Part shown: positions 1-9,331 of the stretch, piece after piece
How positions within the stretch are numbered: position 1 is the first letter of the stretch
How the letters are laid out: every line of letters starts with the position of its first letter
From: Clostridia bacterium
Lineage (GTDB): Bacteria; Bacillota; Clostridia; Oscillospirales; Acutalibacteraceae
NCBI GenBank assembly: GCA_017436225.1
Contig: JAFSDM010000023.1
Coordinates: forward strand, 1-57,108
Direction of reading: 5' to 3'
DNA length: 57,108 nucleotides
Translations under genes and position numbers: made by a program
The notes under the pieces: generated by a model
The model's input: only the letters and a program-made list of their open reading frames with translations
Databases searched by the model: none
Told to the model about the DNA's origin: nothing

Positions 1-5
1 CCCCT

Positions 6-1643
6 ATGCCGAATTTAAAAGAAGCATATGATATTCTTTTTAGTGAAGAAAATCCCCACATAAAAAAGGTGCCATTCGATAGCTTTTACGTTGACCTTTG
101 CCACCGAATAAGGCACGGTACCGCCGCCGCAGTTTTAAACCATTCTTCGGTTTGCATAGCCTCACACATAACAAGCGATGCCGCCGTAATTAGCGGTGTT
201 GCTACAAAAAAGAACTCTCGCAAAACGGGAAGCGGAAGTGAAGCTTTAAATTCCCTTTGCGAAAACTTAGATGGGCGAAAAATTTTCGTCGCCGCAGAAG
301 CTTCTGTTACTCCCTTTTACATAAAAAACGGATTTGAAGCTTGCGGCAAAACGGCAATTTACAGTATAAAGGAATTAAGAAATATGTTAGATTTTTTTAA
401 TATATCCGAAAGGCTTTGCGAGTTAGATGAAAAAGCACTGAAGATTTGCAAATCAGCCTTTGAAAAAATAGACAGTATTACAGAGTATAATCAGCTTAAG
501 GTTTTAAGGGCTTTTATTAACGGCAGAGTTAGCGAAAGCAACTTTAATGTGACCACAGGCTACGGATACGGTGACAAGGGCAGAGATGATTTAGATAAAA
601 TCCTAGCCGAAATTTTAGGCGCAGAGGACGCTTTAATCCGCCACTCCTTTGCAAGCGGCACCCACACCCTTACCGTTGCGCTTTTTGGAGTGCTTCGCCC
701 CGGTGATAAAATGCTTTGCGTGACCGGCAGACCATACGACACCCTTATTGGCGTTCTTGGTTGTGATGAAAAGGTTGATGGCTCACTTGCAGATTTTGGC
801 GTAGAATACAAAGAAGTTGCCTTAAACAGTGACGGTATGCCCGACCTTTTAGCTATTGAAAAGGCGGTAAAGGCGGAAAATCCAAAAATGGTATATATTC
901 AGCGTTCGCGCGGATATTCTCTTCGCCCAAGTTTAAGGGTTGCAGATATTGAAAAAATTTGCAAAGCTGTTCGCGCGACGGGTAGCGATGCCATAATTAT
1001 GGTGGATAACTGCTACGGCGAATTTGTAGAAAAAACTGAGCCTACCGAGGTTGGCGCAGATTTAATTGCAGGCTCACTTATTAAAAATCCGGGTGGCGGC
1101 ATTGCTCCATCGGGCGGATATATTGCAGGTAGAGCGGATTTGGTAGAAAAATGCGCATTCCGTATGACAGCCCCCGGTGTCGGTAGAGAGGTTGGTGCAT
1201 CACTTGGGCACAATCGTGAGCTTTATATGGGGATTTTTAACGCGCCGCACATTACGGGCGAAGCCTTAAAGGCGGCGGTTTATGCATCGGCGCTATTTAC
1301 CGAAATGGGCTTTGGCGTTACCCCCGTTTTAAACGAAGACCGAGCTGATATTATTCAGGCAATTTTGCTGGAGAGAAGTGACCGACTTATAGCCTTCTGC
1401 AAGGGACTTCAAAGCGGAGCACCTGTTGACTCACACCTGACCCCTGAGCCTTGGGATATGCCCGGTTATGATGATCAGGTTATTATGGCGGCAGGCGCAT
1501 TTACCTTAGGTTCTTCAATAGAGCTTTCGGCAGACGCCCCACTCAGAGAACCCTTTGCAGTTTGGATGCAGGGCGGACTTAACTTCCACACCGCTAGAGC
1601 AGGTATTTTAATGGCGGCTGAAGAGGTTTTAAAGTGCCCTTGA
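6..1643 (+). CDS. GNAT acetyltransferase domain fused to YnbB/methionine-gamma-lyase-family PLP enzyme
   Basis: Two domains lie in one open frame. Residues 1-125 look like a GNAT acetyltransferase: an acetyl-CoA motif RKTGSGSEAL near residue 73 and a motif-B-like FYIKNGFEACGK near 104. Residues 127-545 are a complete YnbB-type ('aluminium resistance', Met_gamma_lyase family) fold-type I PLP enzyme, beginning with the family's usual start region (FNISERL, YNQLKVLRAF) and carrying the probable PLP lysine in SLIKNPGGG. The substrate of this family is not firmly known; C-S lyase activity is the family annotation. No stop precedes position 6, so the GNAT part may start upstream of the window. An ATG at 384 preceded by AAAGGA could also start the PLP enzyme alone. 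The fusion is seen directly; whether one or two products are made is inference. Confidence 0.8.
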   Translation: MPNLKEAYDILFSEENPHIKKVPFDSFYVDLCHRIRHGTAAAVLNHSSVCIASHITSDAAVISGVATKKNSRKTGSGSEALNSLCENLDGRKIFVAAEASVTPFYIKNGFEACGKTAIYSIKELRNMLDFFNISERLCELDEKALKICKSAFEKIDSITEYNQLKVLRAFINGRVSESNFNVTTGYGYGDKGRDDLDKILAEILGAEDALIRHSFASGTHTLTVALFGVLRPGDKMLCVTGRPYDTLIGVLGCDEKVDGSLADFGVEYKEVALNSDGMPDLLAIEKAVKAENPKMVYIQRSRGYSLRPSLRVADIEKICKAVRATGSDAIIMVDNCYGEFVEKTEPTEVGADLIAGSLIKNPGGGIAPSGGYIAGRADLVEKCAFRMTAPGVGREVGASLGHNRELYMGIFNAPHITGEALKAAVYASALFTEMGFGVTPVLNEDRADIIQAILLERSDRLIAFCKGLQSGAPVDSHLTPEPWDMPGYDDQVIMAAGAFTLGSSIELSADAPLREPFAVWMQGGLNFHTARAGILMAAEEVLKCP

Positions 1644-1668
1644 CTTTGAGCAAAAATTGTTTTATAAT
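1640..1668 (+). promoter_or_regulatory. SigA-type promoter of the first PHP gene
   Basis: TTGACT at 1640-1645, a 17-bp spacer, then TATAAT at 1663-1668. The TGA stop codon of the preceding gene lies inside the -35 hexamer. Confidence 0.75.
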
Positions 1669-1721
1669 CATTTTATTAATGCTTTAAATATGCCTTATTT
1701 AAGCAAATTTAGGTGGTATTT

Positions 1722-2453
1722 ATGTATAGATACGAAACTCATCTTCATACAAGCCCTGCCAGTAAATGTGCATCTGCAACTGTAAAAGAATCTCTTGAAT
1801 TTTACAAGTCGCTAGGCTATGACGGAGTTTTTATAACCAACCATTATACTAAGGTTAAAAATTCAAAATTCCCCGATATGACACAAGAAGAATTTATACA
1901 TTTTTTCTTTAAAGATTATGAAGATGCTCTGTCTTTGTCTAGGAAAATTGGAATTAAGGTTTTTCCGGGAGCGGAACTAAGTTTCGAAGGCAATCATTTT
2001 TTAGTTTTGGGGCTTGATAAAGACTGGTTCCTTGCCCACCCTGAACTTAGGGAAATGAAGTTCTCAGATATGCTTAACCTTATGCGTGAAGAAGGGGCAT
2101 TTGTTAGCCATGCCCACCCCTTTGACGAGCGAGGATTTATTAACCACATAAAGCTTATGCCAAGGTGCGTAGATGCGGTTGAAGTAATAAACGTTCAAAA
2201 AAACCCATTTCAAAATGCTATGGCGAATTTTTACGCCGATGCTTACGGGCTTTTAAAAACTGCAGGCTCAGACAATCACATTGCAGGAAAGAGTAAAAAA
2301 CTTGCAGGTATTCAGTGCGAAGAGCCCATTGAAAGCGTTGCCGATTTTATTGAAAAGGCAAAAGCTGGTAAAATCTCTATTTTCCAAATTGAGAGAGAAG
2401 ATAGAGAGTCGGAATTTAAAGATGTTTCAATAGAATTTCAAAAACTACCTTAA
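1722..2453 (+). CDS. PHP-domain metal-dependent phosphoesterase (paralogue 1)
   Basis: A 243-aa single-domain PHP protein. The metal ligands of the family are visible in order: HLH near residue 6, TNH near 43, a G-x-E-L glutamate near 85, SHAHP near 130 and SDNH near 180. Such proteins hydrolyse phosphate esters or small nucleotides with three metals in the cytoplasm; the substrate cannot be told. The start is the ATG at 1722 after AGGTGG; the GTG at 1713 overlaps that ribosome site and is unlikely. It has its own promoter and a close paralogue at 8536, so the family was duplicated locally or both copies were kept for different substrates. Confidence 0.85.
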   Translation: MYRYETHLHTSPASKCASATVKESLEFYKSLGYDGVFITNHYTKVKNSKFPDMTQEEFIHFFFKDYEDALSLSRKIGIKVFPGAELSFEGNHFLVLGLDKDWFLAHPELREMKFSDMLNLMREEGAFVSHAHPFDERGFINHIKLMPRCVDAVEVINVQKNPFQNAMANFYADAYGLLKTAGSDNHIAGKSKKLAGIQCEEPIESVADFIEKAKAGKISIFQIEREDRESEFKDVSIEFQKLP

Positions 2454-2525
2454 GTTTATTTCATTAGAATAATATATCTTTTTAAAAGGTATAAATATAT
2501 ATTTTCTCACGTAGGAGTGTTTAAA

Positions 2526-3596
2526 ATGTTAGATATTAAATTCAAAAAAGCAGAAGTTTTAAAAGAAAAACCCGCAAAGGGTCAGCCCTTAGGCTTCGGT
2601 AAAATTTTTACCGACTATATGTTCACAATGCAGTACACCGAGGGCAAGGGTTGGCACGACCCCGTTATTGAGCCATACCACAATTTAAGCCTTTCCCCCG
2701 CTTCTATGGTTTTCCACTACGGTCAGGAAATGTTTGAAGGTCTTAAGGCTTATAAGGGCGAAGACGGGAAGGTTTACTTATTCCGTCCCGAAATGAACGC
2801 AAGGCGTGCAAACCGCTCTAACGACCGCCTTTGCATCCCCAATATCCCCGAAGAAGATTTTGTTCAAGCCGTTAGTGAGCTTGTAAGCGTTGAGCGTGAT
2901 TGGATTCCCGAAGATGAGGGCACTTCCCTTTACATTCGCCCATTTGTAATTGCTACAGATGATTTTCTTGGTGTTGCTCCTTCTAAAACATATATGTTTA
3001 TTGTTATTCTTTCACCAAGCGGCGCCTACTATGCAAGCGGTCTTGCACCTGTTGGCATTTGGATTGAAGATGAGTACGTTCGCGCAGTTAAGGGCGGCAC
3101 CGGCTTTGCAAAAACGGGCGGTAACTATGCTTCCAGTCTTATTGCTCAGGTTAAGGCTCACGATGAAGGCTTTTCTCAGGTGCTTTGGCTTGACGGTGTT
3201 GAGCGCAAGTACATTGAAGAAGTTGGCGCAATGAACATCTTCTTTAAAATTGACGGCAAGGTTATTACCCCCGCTATTAACGGCAGTATTTTACCCGGTG
3301 TAACCCGTGATTCTGTTATAAATCTTGTTAAATCTTGGGGCGTTGAAGTGGAAGAGCGCAAAATTTCTGTTGATGAACTTTTAGAAGCTCACAAAAACGG
3401 CTCCTTAGAAGAAGTTTTTGGTACAGGTACTGCGGCAGTTATCTCCCCTGTTGGTAAACTCCGCTATGTTGATGACGTTATGACCATTGGTGATGGCGGC
3501 ATTGGCGAGCTTAGCCAAAAAATTTACGATACCATTACAGGTATTCAGTGGGGCAAGCTTGATGACCCATTCGGTTGGAGAGTTGAAGTTAAATAA
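2526..3596 (+). CDS. ilvE: Branched-chain amino acid aminotransferase
   Basis: A 356-aa fold-type IV PLP aminotransferase that interconverts valine, leucine and isoleucine with their 2-oxo acids using glutamate/2-oxoglutarate. Family marks include GQEMFEGLKAY near residue 70, the PLP lysine region around GTGFAKTGGNYASS near 195, EEVGAMNIFF near 238 and GTGTAAVISPVG near 310. The start is the ATG at 2526 behind AGGAG; the earlier GTG at 2517 lies in that site. Single gene with a strong terminator just downstream. Length is normal for the bacterial enzyme. Confidence 0.95.
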   Translation: MLDIKFKKAEVLKEKPAKGQPLGFGKIFTDYMFTMQYTEGKGWHDPVIEPYHNLSLSPASMVFHYGQEMFEGLKAYKGEDGKVYLFRPEMNARRANRSNDRLCIPNIPEEDFVQAVSELVSVERDWIPEDEGTSLYIRPFVIATDDFLGVAPSKTYMFIVILSPSGAYYASGLAPVGIWIEDEYVRAVKGGTGFAKTGGNYASSLIAQVKAHDEGFSQVLWLDGVERKYIEEVGAMNIFFKIDGKVITPAINGSILPGVTRDSVINLVKSWGVEVEERKISVDELLEAHKNGSLEEVFGTGTAAVISPVGKLRYVDDVMTIGDGGIGELSQKIYDTITGIQWGKLDDPFGWRVEVK

Positions 3597-3617
3597 GAAA
3601 AATCATTTAAAAATTAA

Positions 3618-3650
3618 AGCTTCGTAGTTTTCCTACGAAGCTATTTTTAT
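3618..3650 (+). terminator. Rho-independent terminator of ilvE
   Basis: Ten-base-pair stem 3618-3627 with 3633-3642, 5-nt loop, followed by ATTTTTAT. Confidence 0.85.
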
Positions 3651-3665
3651 ATCTATATAACAACA

Positions 3666-3700
3666 AAAACGGTGGACTTTCGCCCACCGTTTTAATTTTA
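3666..3700 (-). terminator. Terminator of pckG
   Basis: Stem 3666-3675 with 3684-3693 around a GC core of CGGTGG/CCACCG. On the minus strand it is followed by CCGTTTTTGTTG. T-runs on both sides mean it may also stop the convergent transcript. Confidence 0.8.
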
Positions 3701-3712
3701 TTTAAGCCTTAA

Positions 3713-5476
3713 TTATTTAAGGTTTGCTTTAAGAGTGTTAAGCTGATTTACAAGCTCTTCGGGGAGTTTGTCACCGAATTTCTTGTAGTGCTCTTCAATC
3801 TCAGCAGCTTCTTTTGCCCAAGTATCCTTATCAACCTCAAGGATTGACTTTAAGGTTTCAATATCAAAGTCAAGGTCGGTAAGGTCAATATCCTCAGCCT
3901 TAGGAACAAAGCCGATAGGAGTTTCAACTGCATCTACCTTGCCTTCGCAACGGTCGATAATCCAGTTAAGAACACGCATATTGTCACCGAAACCGGGCCA
4001 GATGAAGTGACCTTCATCATCAAGACGGAACCAGTTAACGTTAAAGATTTTAGGAGCCTTGTCACCAAGCTTTTTGCCCATCTCTAACCAATGACGGAAG
4101 TAGTCGCCCATATGGTAACCGCAGAAAGGAAGCATAGCCATAGGATCGCGGCGAACAACACCAACTGCACCGGATGCAGCAGCAGTAGTTTCAGAAGCCA
4201 TTGCAGAGCCTACGAATACGCCGTTCTCCCAGTTCTTTGATTGATATACAAGGGGAGCAGTCTTAGCACGACGACCACCGAAGATGATAGCAGAAATGGG
4301 AACACCGCTCTGGCTTTCAAACTCGGAAGAAATGCAGGGGCAGTTAACTGCAGGAGCAGTAAAGCGGCTATTTGGATGAGCGCCCTTCTCTTCAGAGGTT
4401 TTGCCGTTCCAAGGATTGCCCTTCCATTCAATAGCGTTTTCGGGAGGATTTTTATCTAAGCCTTCCCACCAAACTGTATTGTTATCTAAGTTGTGTGCAA
4501 CGTTGGTAAAGATAGTGCCCTTCTTAGTAGAAGCAAGAGCATTGTAGTTGGATTTTTCATTGGTGCCGGGAGCAACGCCGAAGAAGCCGTTTTCAGGGTT
4601 AATAGCCCAAAGTCTGCCATCTTCGCCTATTCTCATCCAAGCAATGTCATCCCCAACAGTCCATACCTTGTAGCCCTTATCACGAAGGTACTTAGGAGGA
4701 ATCATCATAGCGAGATTGGTTTTACCGCAAGCAGAGGGGAATGCAGCTGCAACATACTTAACCTCACCCTTGGGATTTTCAATGCCAAGAATAAGCATAT
4801 GCTCAGCCATCCAGCCTTCCTTCCAACCTTGGTAGGAAGCAATACGGAGTGCAAAGCACTTTTTACCTAAAAGAACGTTTCCGCCGTAACCGGAGTTAAC
4901 AGAGATAATGGTGTTATCTTCGGGGAACTGGCAGATGTATCTCTTTTCTTCGTCAATATCGCAACGGCAGTGTAAGCCACGTACCCAGTCATTGCTGTCG
5001 CCAAGAGCGGTCCAAACCTCGTTGGAAACACGGGTCATAATAACCATATTAAGAACAACATAGATAGAATCGGTAAGCTCTACGCCGATTTTAGCCAAAG
5101 GAGAACCGATAGGACCCATTGAGAATGGGATAACGTACATTGTACGACCCTTGTAGCTATTCTTAGCGATGCCGTAAAGCATTTCATATGCTTCTTTAGG
5201 ATCCATCCAGTTATTGGTAGGACCTGCGTTTTCTTTTTCTCTTGCACAAATAAAGGTTCTGCCCTCTACACGTGCAACGTCATTAACCTTTGTTCTATGA
5301 AGATAGCAATCTGGTAAAAGCTCTTCATTAAGCTTTTCAAGCTCGCCACTGGCAACTGCCTCGGCACGAAGCTGTTCAATTTGTTCGTCACTACCATCAA
5401 TGAAAACTACATTATCAGGATTTACAAGAGCTTTCATCTCATCAATCCAGGCAAGAACGGTTTTGTTTGTTGTCAT
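3713..5476 (-). CDS. pckG: Phosphoenolpyruvate carboxykinase (GTP)
   Basis: A 587-aa GTP-type PEPCK that interconverts oxaloacetate + GTP and PEP + GDP + CO2. The GTP-class P-loop region FPSACGKTNLAMM (near residue 240), the kinase-2-like VGDDIAW and the segment WFRLDDEGHFIWPGFGDNMR near 480 identify the GTP rather than ATP class. In gut anaerobes it usually fixes CO2 at the PEP-oxaloacetate node or supplies PEP for biosynthesis. The start is an ATG with AAGGAG 9 nt upstream. About 255 bp of AT-rich sequence separates it from the SRP RNA; no clear -35 was seen for it. Confidence 0.96.
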   Translation of the reverse strand: MTTNKTVLAWIDEMKALVNPDNVVFIDGSDEQIEQLRAEAVASGELEKLNEELLPDCYLHRTKVNDVARVEGRTFICAREKENAGPTNNWMDPKEAYEMLYGIAKNSYKGRTMYVIPFSMGPIGSPLAKIGVELTDSIYVVLNMVIMTRVSNEVWTALGDSNDWVRGLHCRCDIDEEKRYICQFPEDNTIISVNSGYGGNVLLGKKCFALRIASYQGWKEGWMAEHMLILGIENPKGEVKYVAAAFPSACGKTNLAMMIPPKYLRDKGYKVWTVGDDIAWMRIGEDGRLWAINPENGFFGVAPGTNEKSNYNALASTKKGTIFTNVAHNLDNNTVWWEGLDKNPPENAIEWKGNPWNGKTSEEKGAHPNSRFTAPAVNCPCISSEFESQSGVPISAIIFGGRRAKTAPLVYQSKNWENGVFVGSAMASETTAAASGAVGVVRRDPMAMLPFCGYHMGDYFRHWLEMGKKLGDKAPKIFNVNWFRLDDEGHFIWPGFGDNMRVLNWIIDRCEGKVDAVETPIGFVPKAEDIDLTDLDFDIETLKSILEVDKDTWAKEAAEIEEHYKKFGDKLPEELVNQLNTLKANLK

Positions 5477-5692
5477 AATTAAGCACTCCTTTTTAAGGTT
5501 TTAGAAATTCAAATTAGCAATTTTTCTAAATTATAATTCAAATTTTTCCTTATATATTATATATTATAATTCCCCCAAAATCAAGAAGTTTAAATAACTT
5601 TTATAAAAATTTCAAAATTCGTACAAAATACCTACTTTAATATCGTTTTTTATATGAATTTATACTTAATTTTAAAAAAATATTTTTACCCC

Positions 5693-5721
5693 TTGTAATT
5701 AAATAAGATTTGTATTATAAT
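5693..5721 (+). promoter_or_regulatory. Promoter of SRP RNA
   Basis: TTGTAA at 5693-5698, 17-bp spacer, TATAAT at 5716-5721, ending about 10 nt before the first paired base of the SRP RNA. Confidence 0.75.
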
Positions 5722-5731
5722 ATTAAAGTAA

Positions 5732-5873
5732 GTCACGCTTTGGGGCGTGTAAACGGGCGGGTCCTGTGCGATAGGCAGCCATGAATCATGTCAGGCGGGG
5801 AACCGAGCAGCATTAAGTGGATATGTCCATGCGCCGCAGTAAATCGGTTCGTTTGCACTTCCGAAAGCGTGAC
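5732..5873 (+). ncRNA. ffs: Signal recognition particle RNA (small, Alu-less type)
   Basis: The terminal stem GTCACGCTTT (5732-5741) pairs with AAAGCGTGAC (5864-5873), and a T-run follows. Inside is the SRP domain IV signature: GGGTCCTG, CATGTCAGG, an internal-loop region GGGGAACCGAGCAGCATTAAG and GCGCCGCAG. At about 142 nt there is no room for a full Bacillus-type Alu domain. Position directly upstream of dnaX is the usual Firmicutes arrangement. Confidence 0.9.
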
Positions 5874-5904
5874 TTTTTTATTTTTAACAAGGGGTGTTTT
5901 TACT

Positions 5905-7542
5905 ATGTATCAGGCATTATACAGAAAGTATCGTCCTACCGTATTTTCAGATGTAGTAGGTCAAGAGCACATTACAAATACCCTTACCGGAAGCCTGATG
6001 TCGGGCAAAACCTCCCACGCATACCTTTTTACAGGTACTCGCGGAACGGGTAAAACCACCTGCGCAAAAATTTTGGCAAAGGCGGTTTGTTGTGAAAACC
6101 CCATAAACGGTGAGCCTTGCGGTGAGTGTGCCGCCTGTAAAACCGTAGCCGAGGGCAACACTACCGATATTAACGAGATTGACGCCGCATCAAACAACGG
6201 CGTAAACGATATCCGCGACCTTAAAGAGCAGGTTAGCTTTTTACCAACCTCCCTTAAATACCGCGTTTATATCATAGATGAGGTGCATATGCTCTCCACC
6301 GCCGCTTTTAACGCGCTGCTTAAAACCTTGGAAGAGCCACCCGCACACGTAGTATTTATTCTTGCCACCACCGAGGTTCACAAGCTCCCCGCAACCATTT
6401 TATCCCGTTGTCAGCGTTTTGATTTTAAACGCTTGGAACCCGAAACAATAGTTAAAAGAATTAATTTTATTGCTGGGCAGGAAGGCTTTACCATAACCGA
6501 TGCTGCCGCAATGCTGGTTGCATCCTTGGCGGATGGCGGTATGCGTGATGCCCTTTCGATTTTAGACCAATGCTCTGCGGCATCGATGAACATTGATGAA
6601 AATGTTATCCGCGACGTTTGCGGTATAGCGGGTAATGAAAATATATTCGGTTTGGTAAAGGCTATTAAGATTGGCGATACTGCCACCGCAATTAAAACGG
6701 TTGACACCCTTTACCGCAATTCGGTAGATATGAAAAAGCTTGTTTTTGAGCTTATCTCCTGCTACCGCAACCTTATGATAATAAAAACGGTTAGGTCGGC
6801 CCGCGAGCTTATTATATGCTCTGAGTCAGAGTTTTTAGAGCTTTCGCAAATGGCCGAGGACTACACCCTTTCAAACATACTCGGCGCCTTAACCGAGCTT
6901 CAACAAATGGCAGAGTCGCTTTCATCGTCGGCTTCGAGAAGTGATGTTGAGCTTGTTATTGTAAAGCTTTGCTCACCCGAGCTTGCCTCCACCCTGACCG
7001 CCCTGAAGGCAAAGGTGGAAAGGCTTGAAAAAACAGTCGCCTCGCTTTTAAACGGAGGCTCCGTTTCGGTAAATACCGAAGCCTCTCGCACTGCACCCAC
7101 GCCAAAGCCCTCGGTCTTTAAAGCCGCACCGCAAAGCGAGGAAATTCCTCTGCCCGAACCACCGCTCGAAGCAGCGCCTACGCCTAGCGCTCCTGCGCCA
7201 AAGGCAGAGCCTTCGCAAAGCTCGGGCGAACCCGTACCGGTTACTCAGTGGCCTGAAATTTTAGAGATATTAAAGCTTTCCTGTCCTCTTATGGCAGGCG
7301 TTCTTGCCGACTCCAAAGCCTATATAGGAAACGGCAGACTTTTAATAGATTCTCAGCTTAGTCAGTTTAAGGAAATGATAAATTCCGATGCAAAATACCG
7401 CGATTACATTCGCAAGGCTGCGGAGCAGGTGCTTGGCGTTTCCTACAATCTTGGCCCATACAAGCAGGCCGCAGCAAGGCAAAGCAACAACACCTTAGAT
7501 CCCCTTGCGGAGTTTGCTAAATCACTTAATAATCAAAACTAA
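5905..7542 (+). CDS. dnaX: DNA polymerase III subunit gamma/tau
   Basis: A 545-aa clamp-loader ATPase. Walker A GTRGTGKTT near residue 44, four zinc cysteines between about 66 and 85, Walker B IIDEVHML near 122, the SRC arginine-finger motif LSRCQRF near 168, and a Pro/Ala-rich linker at about 405-445 before a tau-like C-terminal domain. The frame is open back to 5788, but that part overlaps the SRP RNA; ATG 5905 has AAGGGG upstream and gives the conserved start MYQALYRKYRP. First gene of the dnaX-ebfC-recR unit. Confidence 0.96.
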   Translation: MYQALYRKYRPTVFSDVVGQEHITNTLTGSLMSGKTSHAYLFTGTRGTGKTTCAKILAKAVCCENPINGEPCGECAACKTVAEGNTTDINEIDAASNNGVNDIRDLKEQVSFLPTSLKYRVYIIDEVHMLSTAAFNALLKTLEEPPAHVVFILATTEVHKLPATILSRCQRFDFKRLEPETIVKRINFIAGQEGFTITDAAAMLVASLADGGMRDALSILDQCSAASMNIDENVIRDVCGIAGNENIFGLVKAIKIGDTATAIKTVDTLYRNSVDMKKLVFELISCYRNLMIIKTVRSARELIICSESEFLELSQMAEDYTLSNILGALTELQQMAESLSSSASRSDVELVIVKLCSPELASTLTALKAKVERLEKTVASLLNGGSVSVNTEASRTAPTPKPSVFKAAPQSEEIPLPEPPLEAAPTPSAPAPKAEPSQSSGEPVPVTQWPEILEILKLSCPLMAGVLADSKAYIGNGRLLIDSQLSQFKEMINSDAKYRDYIRKAAEQVLGVSYNLGPYKQAAARQSNNTLDPLAEFAKSLNNQN

Positions 7543-7557
7543 AGGCAGGTAACAAAA

Positions 7558-7902
7558 ATGAAAGTAAGAATTCCAAATCAAGGTCCCAGCAGAAACGATA
7601 TGTTAAAACAGGTTCAAAAAATGCAGGAGGATATGGCAAATCTTCAAGAAGATTTAGATGCCAGAGAGTATACCGCAACTTCCGGCGGCGGAATGATTTC
7701 TGTTACTGTGAACGGTAAGCACGAAATTACCGAGCTTAAAATTAATCCCGACGCAATTGACCCTGAAGAGCCCGAAATGCTTGAAGACCTTATTACCGTC
7801 GCTATTAACGAAGCAATTGCAACCGCTACCAAAACTTCTGAAGATGAAATGGGCGCCATCACCGGCGGTCTTAACATTCCCGGTATGCCCGGACTCTTTT
7901 AA
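7558..7902 (+). CDS. ebfC: YbaB/EbfC nucleoid-associated protein
   Basis: A 114-aa small DNA-binding dimer. It shows the family's N-terminal coiled region ([19 protein letters not shown]), then [20 protein letters not shown] and the acidic helix [12 protein letters not shown]. It lies 15 nt after dnaX and 2 nt before recR, the conserved trio in Firmicutes. Confidence 0.93.
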   Translation: MKVRIPNQGPSRNDMLKQVQKMQEDMANLQEDLDAREYTATSGGGMISVTVNGKHEITELKINPDAIDPEEPEMLEDLITVAINEAIATATKTSEDEMGAITGGLNIPGMPGLF

Positions 7903-7904
7903 TT

Positions 7905-8507
7905 ATGGCTTACCACGTAGCCCCGCTTGACAAGCTCGTAGAGCAGTTTGAGCGTCTGCCCGGCATTGGCAAAAAAACTGCGGGCAGGCTTGCCTACCAT
8001 ATTTTATCTCGCAGTGACGCCGAGGCAAAAGCCTTTTCAGATGCGATTATTGAGGCTAAACAAAAAATTCGCTACTGCAAATGCTGTCAAAATCTAACCG
8101 AGCTTGAGCTTTGCCCCATCTGCACCGATGCGGACAGAGACAGAAGTTTTATTTGTGTGGTTGAAGACCCTCGTGATGTTATGGCGTTTGAGCGTACAAG
8201 AGAATATAACGGTCTTTACCACGTGCTTCACGGAGTTATTTCCCCAATGGACGGTATAGGTCCCGACAGCTTGCATATAAAGGAGCTTATGGCACGCCTT
8301 GCCGATAGCGAAATAAAGGAAATTATTATGGCAACCAACCCCACCGTTGAGGGTGAGGCAACCGCCAGCTATATCTCCCGACTAATTCGCCCTATGGGAA
8401 TTAAGGTAACAAGACTTGCCTACGGCATACCTGTTGGCGGTGATTTGGAATACGCCGATGAAATAACCCTTTCGCGCGCGCTTGAAGGCAGAAATGAAAT
8501 AAAATAA
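7905..8507 (+). CDS. recR: Recombination mediator RecR
   Basis: A 200-aa RecR. An N-terminal helix-hairpin-helix ([17 protein letters not shown], residues 18-34), a four-cysteine zinc finger ([16 protein letters not shown], about 57-72), then a Toprim domain beginning [11 protein letters not shown] and ending [17 protein letters not shown]. It helps load RecA in gap repair. The ATG is 2 nt past the ebfC stop with only a weak ribosome site, which suggests translational coupling. Confidence 0.96.
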   Translation: MAYHVAPLDKLVEQFERLPGIGKKTAGRLAYHILSRSDAEAKAFSDAIIEAKQKIRYCKCCQNLTELELCPICTDADRDRSFICVVEDPRDVMAFERTREYNGLYHVLHGVISPMDGIGPDSLHIKELMARLADSEIKEIIMATNPTVEGEATASYISRLIRPMGIKVTRLAYGIPVGGDLEYADEITLSRALEGRNEIK

Positions 8508-8535
8508 CAAAATTTCTTAAAAGGAAATGATGAAA

Positions 8536-9246
8536 ATGTACAGATACGAAACTCATTTACACACTTTTCCTGTAAGCCGTTGCGCAAAAGCGAGTGTTGA
8601 AGAAAGTCTTAGATTTTACAAATCAATCGGATATGACGGTGTTTTTGTTACTAATCATTTCGTTGATGGAAACATAAATATAGACAAAGCTCTACCCTAT
8701 GAGGAGCAAATTAACTTTTATTTTTCCGACTATGAAAAAGCTTTAGAATTAAGCGAAGAAATTGGCATAAAGGTCTTTTTAGGCATAGAGCTTAGCTATA
8801 AAGGCACCGACTTTTTGGTTTACGGACTTGACAAAAAGTGGTTTTTATCTCACCCTGAAATTACCGCTATGAAAAAAAGCGACGAACTTAAGCTTATGAT
8901 TGAAAACGGTGCCCTTATTTTTCAGGCTCACCCCTTTAGAAATGGCGGTTATATTGACCATATCCGCCTTTACCCACACTGCGTTCACGGTGTTGAAATT
9001 ATTAACGCCGCTCGCCCTTTGCCTGAAAATGATATAGCAAAGCTTTACTGCAAACACTATAATCTTATTGAGTTTGCAGGCTCTGATAACCACACGGCAT
9101 CCAAACGAAGCTCATTAGCAGGTGTTTGTACCAAAGAGCCCGTTTTAAGCGTTGAGGATTTCATAGAAAAGGTTAAAAACAAAGAAACCGAAATTTTCCA
9201 TATTAAGGAAGATGAAATCAATAAGCTTCGCGAAGCAAATCTTTAA
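8536..9246 (+). CDS. PHP-domain metal-dependent phosphoesterase (paralogue 2)
   Basis: A paralogue of the protein at 1722, about the same length, with the same opening (MYRYETHLHT) and the same metal-ligand series: HLH, TNH, G-x-E-L, QAHP and SDNH. The frame also has ATGs at 8527 and 8530; 8536 matches the paralogue's start and lies about 10 nt after AAGGA. It follows recR by 28 nt and is probably cotranscribed. The substrate is unknown. AHP here is preceded by phenylalanine-glutamine instead of valine-serine, so active-site surroundings differ. Confidence 0.85.
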   Translation: MYRYETHLHTFPVSRCAKASVEESLRFYKSIGYDGVFVTNHFVDGNINIDKALPYEEQINFYFSDYEKALELSEEIGIKVFLGIELSYKGTDFLVYGLDKKWFLSHPEITAMKKSDELKLMIENGALIFQAHPFRNGGYIDHIRLYPHCVHGVEIINAARPLPENDIAKLYCKHYNLIEFAGSDNHTASKRSSLAGVCTKEPVLSVEDFIEKVKNKETEIFHIKEDEINKLREANL

Positions 9247-9267
9247 AACTATAAAAAACAAAAAATT

Positions 9268-9303
9268 AATGCGGAAGAAGGCTAAAGCTTCTTCCGCATT
9301 TTT
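9268..9303 (+). terminator. Bidirectional terminator between PHP gene and MATE gene
   Basis: Thirteen-bp perfect stem (9268-9280 with 9288-9300), then TTTTTGTG on plus. On minus the stem is followed by a T-rich run, so it can end both convergent transcripts. Confidence 0.88.
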
Positions 9304-9331
9304 GTGTCTATATTTTACCAAATATTCCCCA

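Noticed and set aside
5788-5904. Upstream extension of the dnaX reading frame
   Set aside because: It lies within the SRP RNA and its terminator; ATG 5905 has its own ribosome site and matches the conserved start.
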